Of a stretch of DNA of 55,054 nucleotides, positions 1 to 8,411 are shown one piece after another. This DNA comes from an uncultured Eubacteriales bacterium (GTDB taxonomy: Bacteria > Bacillota > Clostridia > Oscillospirales > CAG-272). The translations under genes and the position numbers were made by a program. The DNA is taken from positions 1 to 55,054 of the forward strand of contig CAKSDP010000013.1 in NCBI GenBank assembly GCA_934446065.1, written 5' to 3'. How positions within the stretch are numbered: position 1 is the first letter of the stretch; each line of letters opens with the position of its first letter. Under the pieces are notes generated by a model. The model was not told the DNA's origin and did no database searches. It saw only the letters and a list, made by a program, of their open reading frames with translations.

Positions 1-447
1 CTCACGGGCCGCCTTGTCAACCTTAGACGGGCGGCCTGTGCGGGGCTCCGCCGCTTTCTCCTTTTTCCCCGCAGACAGCGCAGCCTGCTCTTTTTGGGGA
101 CGGCCCCGGCGCTTTTTCGGCTGTTCCGCCTCCGGCGCTTTCTTTTCCGGGGCGGTAGTAGAAGCCTCCTTGCCGTCCTTATCAGCGGCCTGGATGTCCG
201 AGAGGTTGATCACCTTGCCGGACGGGGCGGGTGTATCTTCGCCCATGCCGGGAAGAACAGTCTGCTGTGTGTGCTTGTCGGCAGACGGTGGATCGGGCTC
301 CACATGATCGGGAGCCGTTTTATCTTCACCAGAAACAGCAGGAGCATTATTTTCCTCCAGCGGTGGCAGATCACCCTGGCCGGGCGGGGATAGGGTTTCC
401 GGGGGCTTATTTTCCTCCGGGCCCATGTTTACTTTTTCATCGGCCAT
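1..447 (-). CDS. N-terminal part of a mobile-element-type protein with AT-hook-like motifs (runs off window)
   Basis: An open minus-strand frame of 149 codons runs without a stop to the window edge. Its ATG at 447 has AGGAGG about 6 bases upstream. The visible part is low-complexity, rich in Pro, Glu and Lys, and probably disordered. Short motifs are KVINLSDIQ near residue 78 and two AT-hook-like basic patches, KKRRGRPQK near 111 and RTGRPSK near 136, which suggest DNA contact. No catalytic domain is visible, so the function is unknown. Base composition is GC-rich, unlike the AT-rich ABC transporter beginning at 634. Proteins with this kind of leader occur in conjugative elements of Clostridia, so a mobile-element origin is an inference, not a demonstrated fact. 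Confidence 0.6.
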   Translation of the reverse strand, partial: MADEKVNMGPEENKPPETLSPPGQGDLPPLEENNAPAVSGEDKTAPDHVEPDPPSADKHTQQTVLPGMGEDTPAPSGKVINLSDIQAADKDGKEASTTAPEKKAPEAEQPKKRRGRPQKEQAALSAGKKEKAAEPRTGRPSKVDKAARE

Positions 448-479
448 TTGCTAACCTCCTTTTTGATGGAATGAAAAAG

Positions 480-501
480 GGCCAGACCTCCCGGCCTGGC
501 C
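480..501 (-). terminator. Intrinsic terminator just upstream of the first gene
   Basis: GGCCAG at 480-485 pairs with CTGGCC at 496-501. On the minus strand the stem is followed by five T residues (plus-strand A run 474-478). It would stop transcripts entering the 447 gene from upstream, a common layout in mobile-element gene arrays. Confidence 0.55.
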
Positions 502-572
502 AGCAAAAATAACTCCCCCTTTCATTTTCAATTTGAAATCAGCACCACTCCTTTCCAAAACCAGGCCATAAA

Positions 573-608
573 AAAACGTCGCTTTTCACAAAGAAACAGC
601 GACGTTTT
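573..608 (-). terminator. Strong hairpin with T-tract on minus strand
   Basis: An 11-bp perfect stem (AAAACGTCGCT at 573-583 with its complement at 598-608) is followed on the minus strand by a T run. No minus-strand gene lies to its right: the neighbour is a plus-strand, 5'-truncated ABC transporter. The terminator therefore seems to have lost the gene it served, placing a sequence junction at about 609-634. Confidence 0.6.
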
Positions 609-633
609 AGTGTAGGTTGGCTCGGTTTTTGTA

Positions 634-1923
634 GTGATTTATGATTATGCCTTTGTAAAGAAACCTAAAGTATTGATTGAGAAAAAAGGCAATAAACTCA
701 GTTTGGAATTTAATGAAGAATCAACTCCTGTGTATAGGATGAAATCATATATTCAGGGAACTCTTTACAACCGAGATACTGCTATGGACAGCAAATGCAC
801 AAACATCTTTCACATTCTGATAACCAAATACAAAGACTTGGTAAATCAGGATATCTCCATTCAAAAGAAATTCAAGCTTAAGGAATTTTTCTACGGTTTT
901 CTTGAGTCTGTTTCTCAATACGGTTCTTCGTTTGTAATAAGGACCATTGTTTGCAGTCTAATCCTCGTAGGTAAAGTCGGGGTCGGTAGCTTTGTTGCAA
1001 TTCTCAATGCAGCGAACTCACTTTCGTGGAAGGTTCAGGGAATTGCAAAATATTATACCAACCTTGACAGTTCACGCTTGTACGGAAAAAAGATCAGGGA
1101 ATTCCTGTCGCTCCCCTCAGTTATTGAAAACTGTCCTGACGCCGCTACCGAGGAGTGTTGCACTAATGAATCCGTAAAGCCGTATGATATTGAGCTTAGG
1201 AATGTGTCGTTTACATATGAGAACTCCGGATTTGGGTTGAAAAACATCAATATGAAAATTCCCGAAGGGAAGAAAATCGCAATTGTCGGAGAAAACGGCG
1301 GAGGGAAAACCACACTTACTAAATTGCTTCTCAGGTTGTATGATCCTGACGCAGGCAGTATTCTTATTGACGGAAAACCTTTGACGAAAATTGCACTCAG
1401 ACATTACAGAAACAATGTGGGAATAGCTTTTCAGGAGTTTCCTCTTTACTCATTACCACTTAGAGACAATCTGTCCGTCTACGAACCTGCTAATGATAAA
1501 GAAATGAATATTATTTTCAAAAGTCTGTCACTTGATAAAGTCCTTGAAAAGAACAATGCTACCTTCGATACAGATTTAACAAGAAATTTTGATGAAAACG
1601 GTATCATGCTTTCAGGCGGTGAAAAACAAAAGCTGGCGGTCGCGCGTCTGATGACAAAGAAATTCGGTCTTCTCATTTTTGATGAGCCAACCGCTGCACT
1701 TGATCCTATAGCAGAAGCAGAACTGAATAAGATGATCTTAGATAAAGCTAACACGTCTACCACAATCCTCATTTCCCATAGATTATCCAATGTGGTCAAC
1801 GCCGATTACATCTATGTTGTAAGGAACGGCGAAATTGCAGAGTGCGGAACACACAAGTCTCTTATGTCCGAGAAAGGATTCTATTATAAGATGTTTGAAC
1901 TTCAGGCTGAAAATTACAAATGA
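634..1923 (+). pseudogene. 5'-truncated ABC exporter (half of TMD plus complete ATPase domain)
   Basis: The 429 codons encode the second part of a type IV ABC exporter. Full family members have about 580-600 residues, and the paralogue at 16391 has 594. The frame opens inside the transmembrane domain with no ribosome site, and in-frame TAG and TGA lie immediately upstream. The nucleotide-binding domain is intact: Walker A GENGGGKT at about 219-226, signature LSGGE near 326, Walker B LLIFDEPT near 345-352 and an H-loop SHRL near 380. The region is clearly AT-richer than its left flank. It is followed after 22 bases by a radical SAM gene, a pairing typical of peptide (RiPP) export and maturation loci. 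Without the first TM helices it is unlikely to transport. Confidence 0.8.
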
Positions 1924-1945
1924 AACATTTTAGAGGTGAACAAAA

Positions 1946-2302
1946 ATGATTTACAAATGGTCACAATATAATTTAGCAACAGAATATGACGAGTGCGTTA
2001 TCTTAACAAATCTTGTATATTTTAACAGTTTCAAAATAAAAAAGGATTCAAATATCTACACTGGTTTTTTGAGCAATAGTGTTGAAGGACTCAGCGATTC
2101 TGAAAAAGAGTATTTGTATAACAATTATTTCTTAACTGAAAGTAGTGTGGATGAAAAAATCTTATGTGATTATCTAAGAGCTAGATCGGTGTATTCTGAT
2201 TCGTCATTGTATCTGACAATATTGCCAACTGACGCTTGTAATTTTCGTTGTGTATATTGCTATGAGTCTGCTACAAATACACATCTTTCGGATGAAAACT
2301 AA
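1946..2302 (+). pseudogene. Truncated radical SAM/SPASM-type peptide maturase (N-terminal fragment)
   Basis: The frame has a good ribosome site (GAGGTG) and 118 codons. The N-terminal 90 residues resemble the leader-binding region of SPASM peptide maturases. The radical SAM cysteine motif CNFRCVYC (CX3CX2C) lies near residues 100-107, followed by YES, as expected for the iron-sulphur site. The frame then meets TAA. The same frame continues beyond it with plausible family sequence (NIIKFICNYFN, to about 2340) before similarity is lost. This indicates a nonsense change plus a 3' deletion at about 2340. Full enzymes have about 400-480 residues, so this copy cannot be active. With the truncated exporter just upstream it marks the remains of a RiPP-type locus; no precursor peptide gene is visible. 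Confidence 0.75.
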
Positions 2303-2406
2303 AAAAACATTATTAAGTTTATTTGTAATTATTTCAACAGGTTTTTCACCAACTTTTTTGCCGCTTCTGCGTGTAAATAAATGAAAGCAAAAAGGAGGAG
2401 GAAACG

Positions 2407-2760
2407 GTGGATGACAAAGCCTTAATTAAACGGTGTCAGCGCGGCGACAGGCAAGCGTTCGACGAGCTGATCCGGCTGTACTACGACTACGTTTCCGGAT
2501 TCCTCCTGAAAGCGGCGAAAAACGAAACCCTTGCGGAAGATCTGACCCAGGAAACGTTTTTGAAAATGATACAAAACATCGAAAAATTTGATCCGGGCGG
2601 CAGCGCAGGGTTCGGCACGTGGCTTATCACCGTTGCAAAGAACTGCTATATCGACCATCTGCGCCGAAACCGAATCTATCCGGAGGACATTGAATCCCTG
2701 CCGATCGAAGACGAGCAAAACGTGGCGGATGAGGTGGAACGAAAATTGCAGTATGAGTAA
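2407..2760 (+). pseudogene. ECF-type sigma factor truncated before region 4
   Basis: The gene has a strong ribosome site (AAGGAGGAGG) and starts at GTG (2407) or a nearby in-frame ATG. The 117 residues cover sigma region 2, including the AEDLTQETFLK helix and FGTWLITVAKNCYIDHLRR, which form the -10 recognition part. A TAA follows QYE. In the same frame after the stop come residues MLSAMDTLPPQGQ, matching the usual start of region 4, then a second stop. The gene has therefore lost the -35-binding domain by nonsense mutation and deletion. Base composition is higher in GC than the maturase fragment just upstream, so a further junction lies at about 2345-2390. Family assignment is firm; loss of function is inferred. 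Confidence 0.75.
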
Positions 2761-2801
2761 ATGCTTTCGGCAATGGATACGCTCCCACCGCAAGGACAAT
2801 A

Positions 2802-2933
2802 AGTATTTTTACGCAACTCACAAAAGAAATTGATGAAAATTCTGACCTCAAAATTCCATTCAGTAAAAAACCTTTTGTCGCAGTTTTAGTTTTTGCAATC
2901 GTAGGGGTTATAACAGTAGTTATGTTTGCTTAA
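2802..2933 (+). pseudogene. Orphan C-terminal fragment with one hydrophobic segment
   Basis: An open frame without a start or ribosome site ends at TAA 2931-2933. The roughly 43 residues contain a polar stretch, then about 20 hydrophobic residues ending in VVMFA, like the tail of a membrane protein. It directly follows the broken sigma factor, as an anti-sigma or membrane partner might. I do not recognise the family. Confidence 0.3.
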
Positions 2934-3066
2934 AGGTTAAAATGCAGTAATGGGTCGATACATTTGACGGTATCGCCATGTTCGCCGCTTTGGCGGCAGG
3001 TATACTGGTAGGCAATGTGTACCTGAAACACCTGTTTGCCCGCTACCCGCTCCAAAACCGCGTGTC

Positions 3067-3094
3067 CGGAGTTCGAGTCTTTGTGTCCCTGACA
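3067..3094 (+). other. Possible tRNA 3'-end remnant (candidate attachment site)
   Basis: CGGAG-TTCGAGT-CTTTG folds as a T-arm (five pairs, two of them G-U) with a near-canonical T-loop. It is followed by seven bases, a discriminator-like G and ACA. No matching 5' half lies upstream. Integrases often use tRNA 3' ends, so this may be a scar of element integration or excision. The arm could also be chance. Confidence 0.35.
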
Positions 3095-3130
3095 AGAGAA
3101 AAAGCATCCGTGACGGATGCTTTTTCTCTT
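3094..3130. terminator. Bidirectional terminator, 17-bp perfect stem
   Basis: AAGAGAAAAAGCATCCG pairs perfectly with its complement around a TGA loop, with T runs in both directions. It closes the patchwork region on the plus strand and the DUF4186 gene on the minus strand. A second small hairpin (3140-3158) abuts that gene's stop codon. Confidence 0.8.
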
Positions 3131-3157
3131 GATACTGTAAAACTTCGCGCGGAAGTT

Positions 3158-3643
3158 TCACTTTGATTCGTATTCACGCACGATCCACGCCATCAGCAGA
3201 CGCACGATCCGTGCTTGCTCGTCATCGGTCAGCGCACGTTCTTTCGGCACGCGATACCACTTGAACAGGCATCCGCGGCAGCAGCATGCGCAGGCGTGCT
3301 GTGCGACAAACACCGGATGCCCGCGCATCGGCGTTTGTCTGCCGTCATTCGGTATCACGGCGGGAGCGAGTCTGGTTCTCACGAAATCCTCGGCGTGGCG
3401 GCGCACGATATCAAGTCCGCGTTCCGATATATACGCCTTATCGGCTGCGCTCAAGTGAAATTTTGCTCTGAACGACGAGCGGCGAAGTTTCACGAGAGCT
3501 TCGTCTATCGTCTGCACAGCGTCACCTTTACCGCACGCTTGGGGCATCGGATCACTACACGGCAGCGCCGCTCTCTGCATATTCTCACATGGATCCGCCA
3601 ATCGCCGAACAGCGCATATCTGAGTTTGCCGCCGCTGCGGCAT
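3158..3643 (-). CDS. DUF4186 family protein
   Basis: The protein has up to 161 residues. The conserved part begins near residue 40 and includes HLSAADKAYI, RTRLAPAVIPNDG, the block MRGHPVFVAQHACACCCRGC and a following KWYRVPK. This is the layout I associate with DUF4186: a short protein with a His/Cys cluster that could bind metal. Biochemical function is unknown. The first ATG has a poor ribosome site, and internal ATGs at 3580 and 3547 would retain the whole conserved region, so the true start may be internal. The next gene (3665) is on the same strand 21 bases upstream, so the two may be cotranscribed from the promoter at 4489-4517. Confidence 0.7.
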   Translation of the reverse strand: MPQRRQTQICAVRRLADPCENMQRAALPCSDPMPQACGKGDAVQTIDEALVKLRRSSFRAKFHLSAADKAYISERGLDIVRRHAEDFVRTRLAPAVIPNDGRQTPMRGHPVFVAQHACACCCRGCLFKWYRVPKERALTDDEQARIVRLLMAWIVREYESK

Positions 3644-3664
3644 TTCTTTTTTGCTATTTTGACC

Positions 3665-4453
3665 TTAATTTTCATCTGTTACCTCCACGGCAAACGGAAA
3701 ATCTCCGTAGCCCGCCATTCCTATTTGTCCGTCAGCCCATCCGCGCTGTCCGTCCATCGTGATCTCGACCCACTGATGCGTATACAAATTTTCGTTCACG
3801 TGTCTCCACGAGTATCCCATGCACTCAAGAAGCATTCCGAGCGCACGCGTCGAACCCGCGCACGAATACTCGCCTTTAACAAAGACGCCGTATGCAGTCG
3901 CGTAATCCTCGCCGGACATCGTATAGCTCGCGCGGCTGCTGTAATCCGCAACGATCGCTGCGGCTGCGGCAACGCGATCAAGATCCGTCTCGCCCGTGAT
4001 CCCCGCTGCAAGACTTTCCGCGACGGCTCTCGCCTGCTCCGTTTTCCAGTCGCCGTTGTCAGCGTTTTGCACCGGCTCCGGTTCAGGTTCCGGATCGGGC
4101 TGCGGTACAGGATCAGGCTCCGGAGGCAGAGCGATTTCCTGCTCTGTCTCCGGCAGCGGCTCGGGGACCGGGGTAGTCAAAGGAATCTCTTCAATCGGAG
4201 CAATTTCCGTTACAGTCTCGGGCTTCTCGGTTGTCGGAACCTCAGTTTCTATAGTGGTGTCGGTGGTCGATTCAGGCGCTGTCACCGCAGCGCTCACAGT
4301 CTGCGTCGGTGCAGACGTTCCGCTCGACGTCTGTGGCTGCCCGTCCGATTTTCCGGCACCCGCTGCGATCAAACCGATCGCGATTCCCGCAGCAATCACA
4401 GCCGCCACCGCAGCCGCAATGGCGATCTGCCGTTTTTGTAATTTCAGCTTCAT
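3665..4453 (-). CDS. Membrane-anchored transglutaminase-like protein
   Basis: The start at 4453 (MKLKLQKRQ) is preferred over an ATG at 4471 because AGGA lies about 10 bases upstream. The 262 residues comprise a basic N-terminus, an Ala-rich TM helix or uncleaved signal (about 8-32), a Thr/Ser/Pro-rich spacer with Pro-Glu-Pro-Asp repeats (about 50-125), then a transglutaminase-like domain. The triad can be read as Cys in GEYSCAGSTRALG, His in LYTHQWVEI and Asp in WADGQIG. Such secreted domains in Firmicutes act as proteases or cross-linkers at the cell surface; substrate unknown. It has its own promoter at 4489-4517. Confidence 0.75.
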   Translation of the reverse strand: MKLKLQKRQIAIAAAVAAVIAAGIAIGLIAAGAGKSDGQPQTSSGTSAPTQTVSAAVTAPESTTDTTIETEVPTTEKPETVTEIAPIEEIPLTTPVPEPLPETEQEIALPPEPDPVPQPDPEPEPEPVQNADNGDWKTEQARAVAESLAAGITGETDLDRVAAAAAIVADYSSRASYTMSGEDYATAYGVFVKGEYSCAGSTRALGMLLECMGYSWRHVNENLYTHQWVEITMDGQRGWADGQIGMAGYGDFPFAVEVTDEN

Positions 4454-4488
4454 TTCCGTTTTATCCTGCATTTACAATTTCTAAAACA

Positions 4489-4517
4489 ATTATAATTCAT
4501 ACCGTCCCACAAAGCAA
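4489..4517 (-). promoter_or_regulatory. Sigma-70-type promoter for the transglutaminase-like gene
   Basis: On the minus strand: TTGCTT (4517-4512), 17-base spacer, TATAAT (4494-4489). Transcription would start near 4482, giving a leader of about 28 bases. Confidence 0.7.
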
Positions 4518-4545
4518 TAGTTTGACAAAAAAACGCCGCAATATA

Positions 4546-4578
4546 AAAAAGCTGCCATGCTTTACATGACAGCTTTTT
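4546..4578 (-). terminator. Terminator of the DegV gene
   Basis: A 14-bp stem with one mismatch (AAAAAGCTGCCATG with CATGACAGCTTTTT) is followed by T on the minus strand. It lies just past the DegV stop codon. Confidence 0.8.
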
Positions 4579-4589
4579 GCAATACTATA

Positions 4590-5450
4590 TTACTTATGCG
4601 TACCGGGGAAGAAAAGCGCGACCGTACCGGGGCCAACATGCGCACCGGTGACAGGCTCATAACAAACGGTCAGGCACTCGCCCGCAAATCCGCGCAGCTT
4701 AAGCTCCTCAAGAAGGAGCGCAGCGTCAACGGGTGCATCGGCGTGCGCGATCCCTATCATCGCCTTGCGGTTACACGAGAGCTTCTCGTAATAATCGGCG
4801 AGCGCCATAAGCGACTGTTTACGACCGCGCGTTTTCGCGCACAGGACGATCTGTCCCTTCGCATCGCCCATAAGAATCGGTTTGATTTTCAGGACGGTAC
4901 CGACGACCGTCGCAACACGCCCGAGTCTGCCGCCGCGCTTGAGATACTCAAGGTCATCGACGGTGAAATACTGGCACATGGTTTCGCGATCCTTCGATAT
5001 CTCGGCAACTATACGGTCAAACGACGCTCCGTCGCGAAGCATTCTTGCAGCTTTCACCACAAGCAATCCCTCGCCGAGCGATGCCGCGTAAGTATCAATT
5101 GAAGCAATCTTGCGTTCCGGATAATCCGCGCGCAGTTCCTCCGCCGCGAGATGGGCGATCTGTGCCGTTCCGCTGATTCCGCCGGACATACCGATATAGA
5201 TAACGTCGTCACCCGCGTCAAGGCTTTCACGCACCGCTTCCGTAAATGTTACGCCGTTGACCATGGAGGTCTTGACCTCCGCTCCAGAGCGCATCGCGTC
5301 ATAGTATGCCTTGCCGTCGAAGTCGACGTTCGGATCGGGCTTTGCCTCGACCCCATCTACCGTATAAGAAAACGGAACAAGTCCGAGATTGTATTCCTTT
5401 ATAACGTCAGCCGTAAGGTTTGCAGACGTATCGGTGAAAATTTTGATCAT
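4590..5450 (-). CDS. DegV family fatty-acid-binding protein
   Basis: The start at 5450 (MIKIFTDTSANL) fits the family and has AAAGGCAGG upstream; a longer frame to 5531 adds only non-conserved residues. The protein has 286 residues, the usual DegV length of about 280. Characteristic blocks are the N-terminal FTDTSANL, TSMVNG, IGMSGGISGT and LEYLKRGGRLG. DegV/FakB proteins bind a fatty acid between two alpha/beta domains; FakB partners present it to the kinase FakA for phospholipid synthesis. No fakA is in the window, so which lipid it handles, and whether it acts with a kinase, cannot be said. It is monocistronic, with its own terminator. Confidence 0.9.
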   Translation of the reverse strand: MIKIFTDTSANLTADVIKEYNLGLVPFSYTVDGVEAKPDPNVDFDGKAYYDAMRSGAEVKTSMVNGVTFTEAVRESLDAGDDVIYIGMSGGISGTAQIAHLAAEELRADYPERKIASIDTYAASLGEGLLVVKAARMLRDGASFDRIVAEISKDRETMCQYFTVDDLEYLKRGGRLGRVATVVGTVLKIKPILMGDAKGQIVLCAKTRGRKQSLMALADYYEKLSCNRKAMIGIAHADAPVDAALLLEELKLRGFAGECLTVCYEPVTGAHVGPGTVALFFPGTHK

Positions 5451-5666
5451 GTGAATCCTGCCTTTCTCCGGAAGCCCGGCTGCGGGATATGCCGCCTTAT
5501 ATATTGTACCCCGTCGCGGTGCAAAGCACAACCTATTTTGCCTGTCGGTCTCTCTACACCGCCGCAGACTGCATTCTACCGGATACTCCGTTCAGTAGAA
5601 TTATCAAAACCGGCTCTATTTGCGGGAGATTTCGCAAAATTCCGCAATATTCGGCGCGGGTGACGA

Positions 5667-6209
5667 TCAAAGGCTGTGCTCCATTATTACGTTTCCGTCA
5701 AAGTCGATCCAACGGAAACAACCGTCCTCAAGCGTCATATAGCCGTGGTGGCTGCCCTCCTTCGGGATGGAGACGGAGCCGGGGTTCATATACGTATATG
5801 TCTCATGCTCCGTGCATTTCGGCACATGAGTATGCCCGTGCAGGAGTATGTCACCGTCCCGCAGCGGCGGAAGCTTCGACTCATTGTAAACGTGCCCGTG
5901 CGTTGCATACACGAGCGTTTTGCCAAGGTCGATCACGGCATAGTCGGCGAGCACCGGAAACTCAAGCACCATCTGATCCACCTCTGTATCGCAATTGCCG
6001 CGGACGCAGAGAATGTCGTTCTTCATCTCGTTCAGCATCGCGATCACGCTCTTCGGGGAATATTCGTCCGGCAGGTCGTTTCTCGGTCCGTGATACAGCA
6101 CATCTCCGAGCAGCAGCATACGATCGGCGTGCTCCTCGCCGTATTTTCGCACAAGCTCGCGGCACCACTTTGCGCTGCCGTGTATATCGGATGCGATCAT
6201 CCATTTCAT
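5667..6209 (-). CDS. YfcE/MJ0936-type metallophosphodiesterase
   Basis: The 180 residues match the single-domain calcineurin-like phosphodiesterase family. Metal-binding motifs appear in order: SDIHG (8-12), GDVLYHG (about 35-41), RGNCD (about 70-74), THGH (about 104-107) and HGHTH (about 124-128). These coordinate two metal ions and hydrolyse phosphodiesters; E. coli YfcE acts on artificial diesters and its natural substrate is unclear. The ATG is preceded by a GGGGG ribosome site. It stands alone between non-coding gaps of about 130-220 bases. Confidence 0.9.
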   Translation of the reverse strand: MKWMIASDIHGSAKWCRELVRKYGEEHADRMLLLGDVLYHGPRNDLPDEYSPKSVIAMLNEMKNDILCVRGNCDTEVDQMVLEFPVLADYAVIDLGKTLVYATHGHVYNESKLPPLRDGDILLHGHTHVPKCTEHETYTYMNPGSVSIPKEGSHHGYMTLEDGCFRWIDFDGNVIMEHSL

Positions 6210-6312
6210 AATACAATACCCCCATCAAAAATCGTTACTGTAATTGTAGCACGAAATGCGGCAAATGTCCACCGCATTCGCGCCTCTCGTAAAACCTTTA
6301 CAAATTATGCAC

Positions 6313-6349
6313 AAAACAAAGGCTGACGCATAAGCGTCAGCCTTGTTTT
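6313..6349 (-). terminator. Terminator of the dockerin/CBM9-like gene
   Basis: GGCTGACGC and GCGTCAGCC form a 9-bp stem around ATAA, extended by AAAACAA/TTGTTTT with one bulge. It sits 18 bases past the stop codon. Confidence 0.85.
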
Positions 6350-6366
6350 TATTTAGTTATTGATCA

Positions 6367-8388
6367 TTACTGGGGCTGGCCGAGAACTACGTCCCAACCT
6401 GCAACCTTCTTGAGGATCAGAACTGCGTCCATAGTGTCGATCTTGCTATCAACATTAACGTCAGCAGCATCGAGGTCGATATCAATACCGGTCCACTTAG
6501 CGATATGCTTAAGAACAACGATCGCGTCATTTACGCCGATAGAGCCGTTCTTGTCAGCATCGCCGGGGATGGAGAGAGAATGAGTCTCGCCGCAGAAGTG
6601 GCAGATAGAAACACGCTTGCCGTCAACAACTTCAGTCATGAAGAGGTGATCGTACAGAGAATCCTCGTTTGCCTTCTGGCACTCGCCCTTCTCTGTAGTG
6701 AAGCCCCAAGGAGTAACCTGGAGTCTGAGGTCACTGTGGTTGTAAGCATCATCGTTGGAGTCAAATGTAAACTTAGCGCGAACCTTATCTGCTTCTGCAC
6801 CGGTCACAAGGTCGTATCCTGCTTCTGCATAAAGGAGATTGTCAAGATAGAAGTCACCCATGTTGTACAGAAGGATCTCGTATCCGCCGTTATCGCTTCT
6901 GCAAGCGTATCTGGAATCGGTGTCATCAAGAACGACCTTACCGTCGCAGAGGACCTTGACGTTAGTGCCATTAACCATTACACCGAGGTTGTGCCACTCG
7001 CCAACCTTCCAGTCAAACGTGTCGTTGGACTTGATGTACGGAGTGTCTCTTGTAATACCGCTGTCAAATATCTCTTCAGCGATGAAGAACTTCTTCTCGT
7101 AGCCGTCCCAACCTGCGGTGAAGCCGTAGCCCTCGCCGAGCTTGAAGCCGATAAGGGTCTTGGTTTCATCGGTAGGATGATCACCGACATATGCGATATC
7201 AACAGACGCGCTGTAACCGCCCGAGAATGTGTACTCGGGAGTAGAGGATAAGTAGTTTGCAACAAGTCCGAGACCGCCGATAACTCTGTACTCGACCTCA
7301 CCTTCGGGAAGAGTGTTATCGGTAGCGTGCGGAAGATCTGCAACACTCTCGCCGGTAAGAGCGTTCTTATCGGTCAGGTGAACCGCCTGAGAACCACCGC
7401 AGGTGGCTCTCTCTGCCTCAACTTCCTGCTGAGATCCGCAGATACCGGAGCCCCAAGTAAGGTATCCATAGTAGCTGCCTCTTGCAGCATTTGCAAACAG
7501 AGTAACGATGGACATACCCCATACATAGTCAACAGCAGCCTGTCCGAGTCCCCACTGATCGAGGTAAGCCCAAGGCATTGCGATCTCGTATGTATTGGTG
7601 GTGCCGCCGTTTCCGGAAGGCTTGGAAGTCATAGCAAACTTGGTAGCCATGGTCTTGCCGTCTGCATACTGGTTTGCGATGGAAGAACCTGCACCGAGCT
7701 TTTTCTCGTCGTTGACCTTGATCTTTCTCTCAAGGTTTCCGCATCCGTTGTCAGCCATATCAAATGCCTGAAGTTCGCCGCCGACGGTACCGAAACCGAT
7801 GTTGCAGATCTTGGTACGATATGCCCAAGGCATACGGTCAACGGAAACAGCCTTATCGGGGTTGAACGGAGTGGTCTTGTAATCGTAGGAAGAATCCTTG
7901 TAAGCAAGGTAGCTGTTCGGGCCCATCGGGTCAACTCTGAGTTGGAGAGCGTCGCCGTTCCAGATGCTCTCACGACCGCGCGCGAGATAGTAATCATCGG
8001 GATCGTTTACAACTGCACCGACGTAAAGGAACTCGGTGTCCCAACGGAGCCAGATGTCGTAGGACGCGCTCTTTACCTTGTCGCGAGCCTCGGTGTCCTC
8101 GACAGCCTCGGCAGTAGGGCTTGCTCTGTACGAGTCACTCCACCATGCAAAGGTGTTGTCAGCGCTCGGAGCGGTATCACCGCGAACGGCTGCGGTCGCA
8201 CCGGATACGGTGAAGCTCTTCTCGCCCCACTCCTCAGCGGTGATCACGCCGTCAAATGTCGGAGCAGACACAAAATAAGGAGTGTCGATCTCCACGCTCG
8301 TTCCCTTTCCCTCTTCCGCAACGGAAGGCAGGGATGCGGCAGTCAGAAGGGTTGCAGCCGCAAGAACAGAAGATATAAACTTCTTCAT
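6367..8388 (-). CDS. Secreted dockerin protein with CBM9-like and LamG-like regions
   Basis: The start at 8388 (MKKFISSVLAAA) is chosen because GGAGG lies 8 bases upstream; the ATG at 8403 overlaps that site. The protein has 673 residues. A signal peptide (about 1-23) is followed by a CBM9/DOMON-like region (about 35-330, with APTFDGVITAEEW and aromatic-rich strands), a LamG/concanavalin-like region (about 360-540) and a C-terminal type I dockerin (about 605-668). The dockerin has two calcium-loop repeats, GDADKNGSIGVNDAIVVLK and ADVNVDSKIDTMDAVLILK. It should attach to a cohesin scaffoldin and bind polysaccharide; no catalytic domain is recognised. No scaffoldin is in the window. It is transcribed alone from a consensus promoter. 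Confidence 0.8.
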   Translation of the reverse strand: MKKFISSVLAAATLLTAASLPSVAEEGKGTSVEIDTPYFVSAPTFDGVITAEEWGEKSFTVSGATAAVRGDTAPSADNTFAWWSDSYRASPTAEAVEDTEARDKVKSASYDIWLRWDTEFLYVGAVVNDPDDYYLARGRESIWNGDALQLRVDPMGPNSYLAYKDSSYDYKTTPFNPDKAVSVDRMPWAYRTKICNIGFGTVGGELQAFDMADNGCGNLERKIKVNDEKKLGAGSSIANQYADGKTMATKFAMTSKPSGNGGTTNTYEIAMPWAYLDQWGLGQAAVDYVWGMSIVTLFANAARGSYYGYLTWGSGICGSQQEVEAERATCGGSQAVHLTDKNALTGESVADLPHATDNTLPEGEVEYRVIGGLGLVANYLSSTPEYTFSGGYSASVDIAYVGDHPTDETKTLIGFKLGEGYGFTAGWDGYEKKFFIAEEIFDSGITRDTPYIKSNDTFDWKVGEWHNLGVMVNGTNVKVLCDGKVVLDDTDSRYACRSDNGGYEILLYNMGDFYLDNLLYAEAGYDLVTGAEADKVRAKFTFDSNDDAYNHSDLRLQVTPWGFTTEKGECQKANEDSLYDHLFMTEVVDGKRVSICHFCGETHSLSIPGDADKNGSIGVNDAIVVLKHIAKWTGIDIDLDAADVNVDSKIDTMDAVLILKKVAGWDVVLGQPQ

Positions 8389-8411
8389 TAAAAAGTCCTC
8401 CATGTTTTTTC

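Noticed and set aside
1..3130. Complete insertion sequence or integrase gene
   Set aside because: Despite the patchwork of gene fragments I see no transposase, integrase or inverted terminal repeats.
3215..4441. Plus-strand ORF of about 400 codons opposite the transglutaminase-like and DUF4186 genes
   Set aside because: Arg/His/Ser-rich antisense shadow of two supported genes; no start signal.
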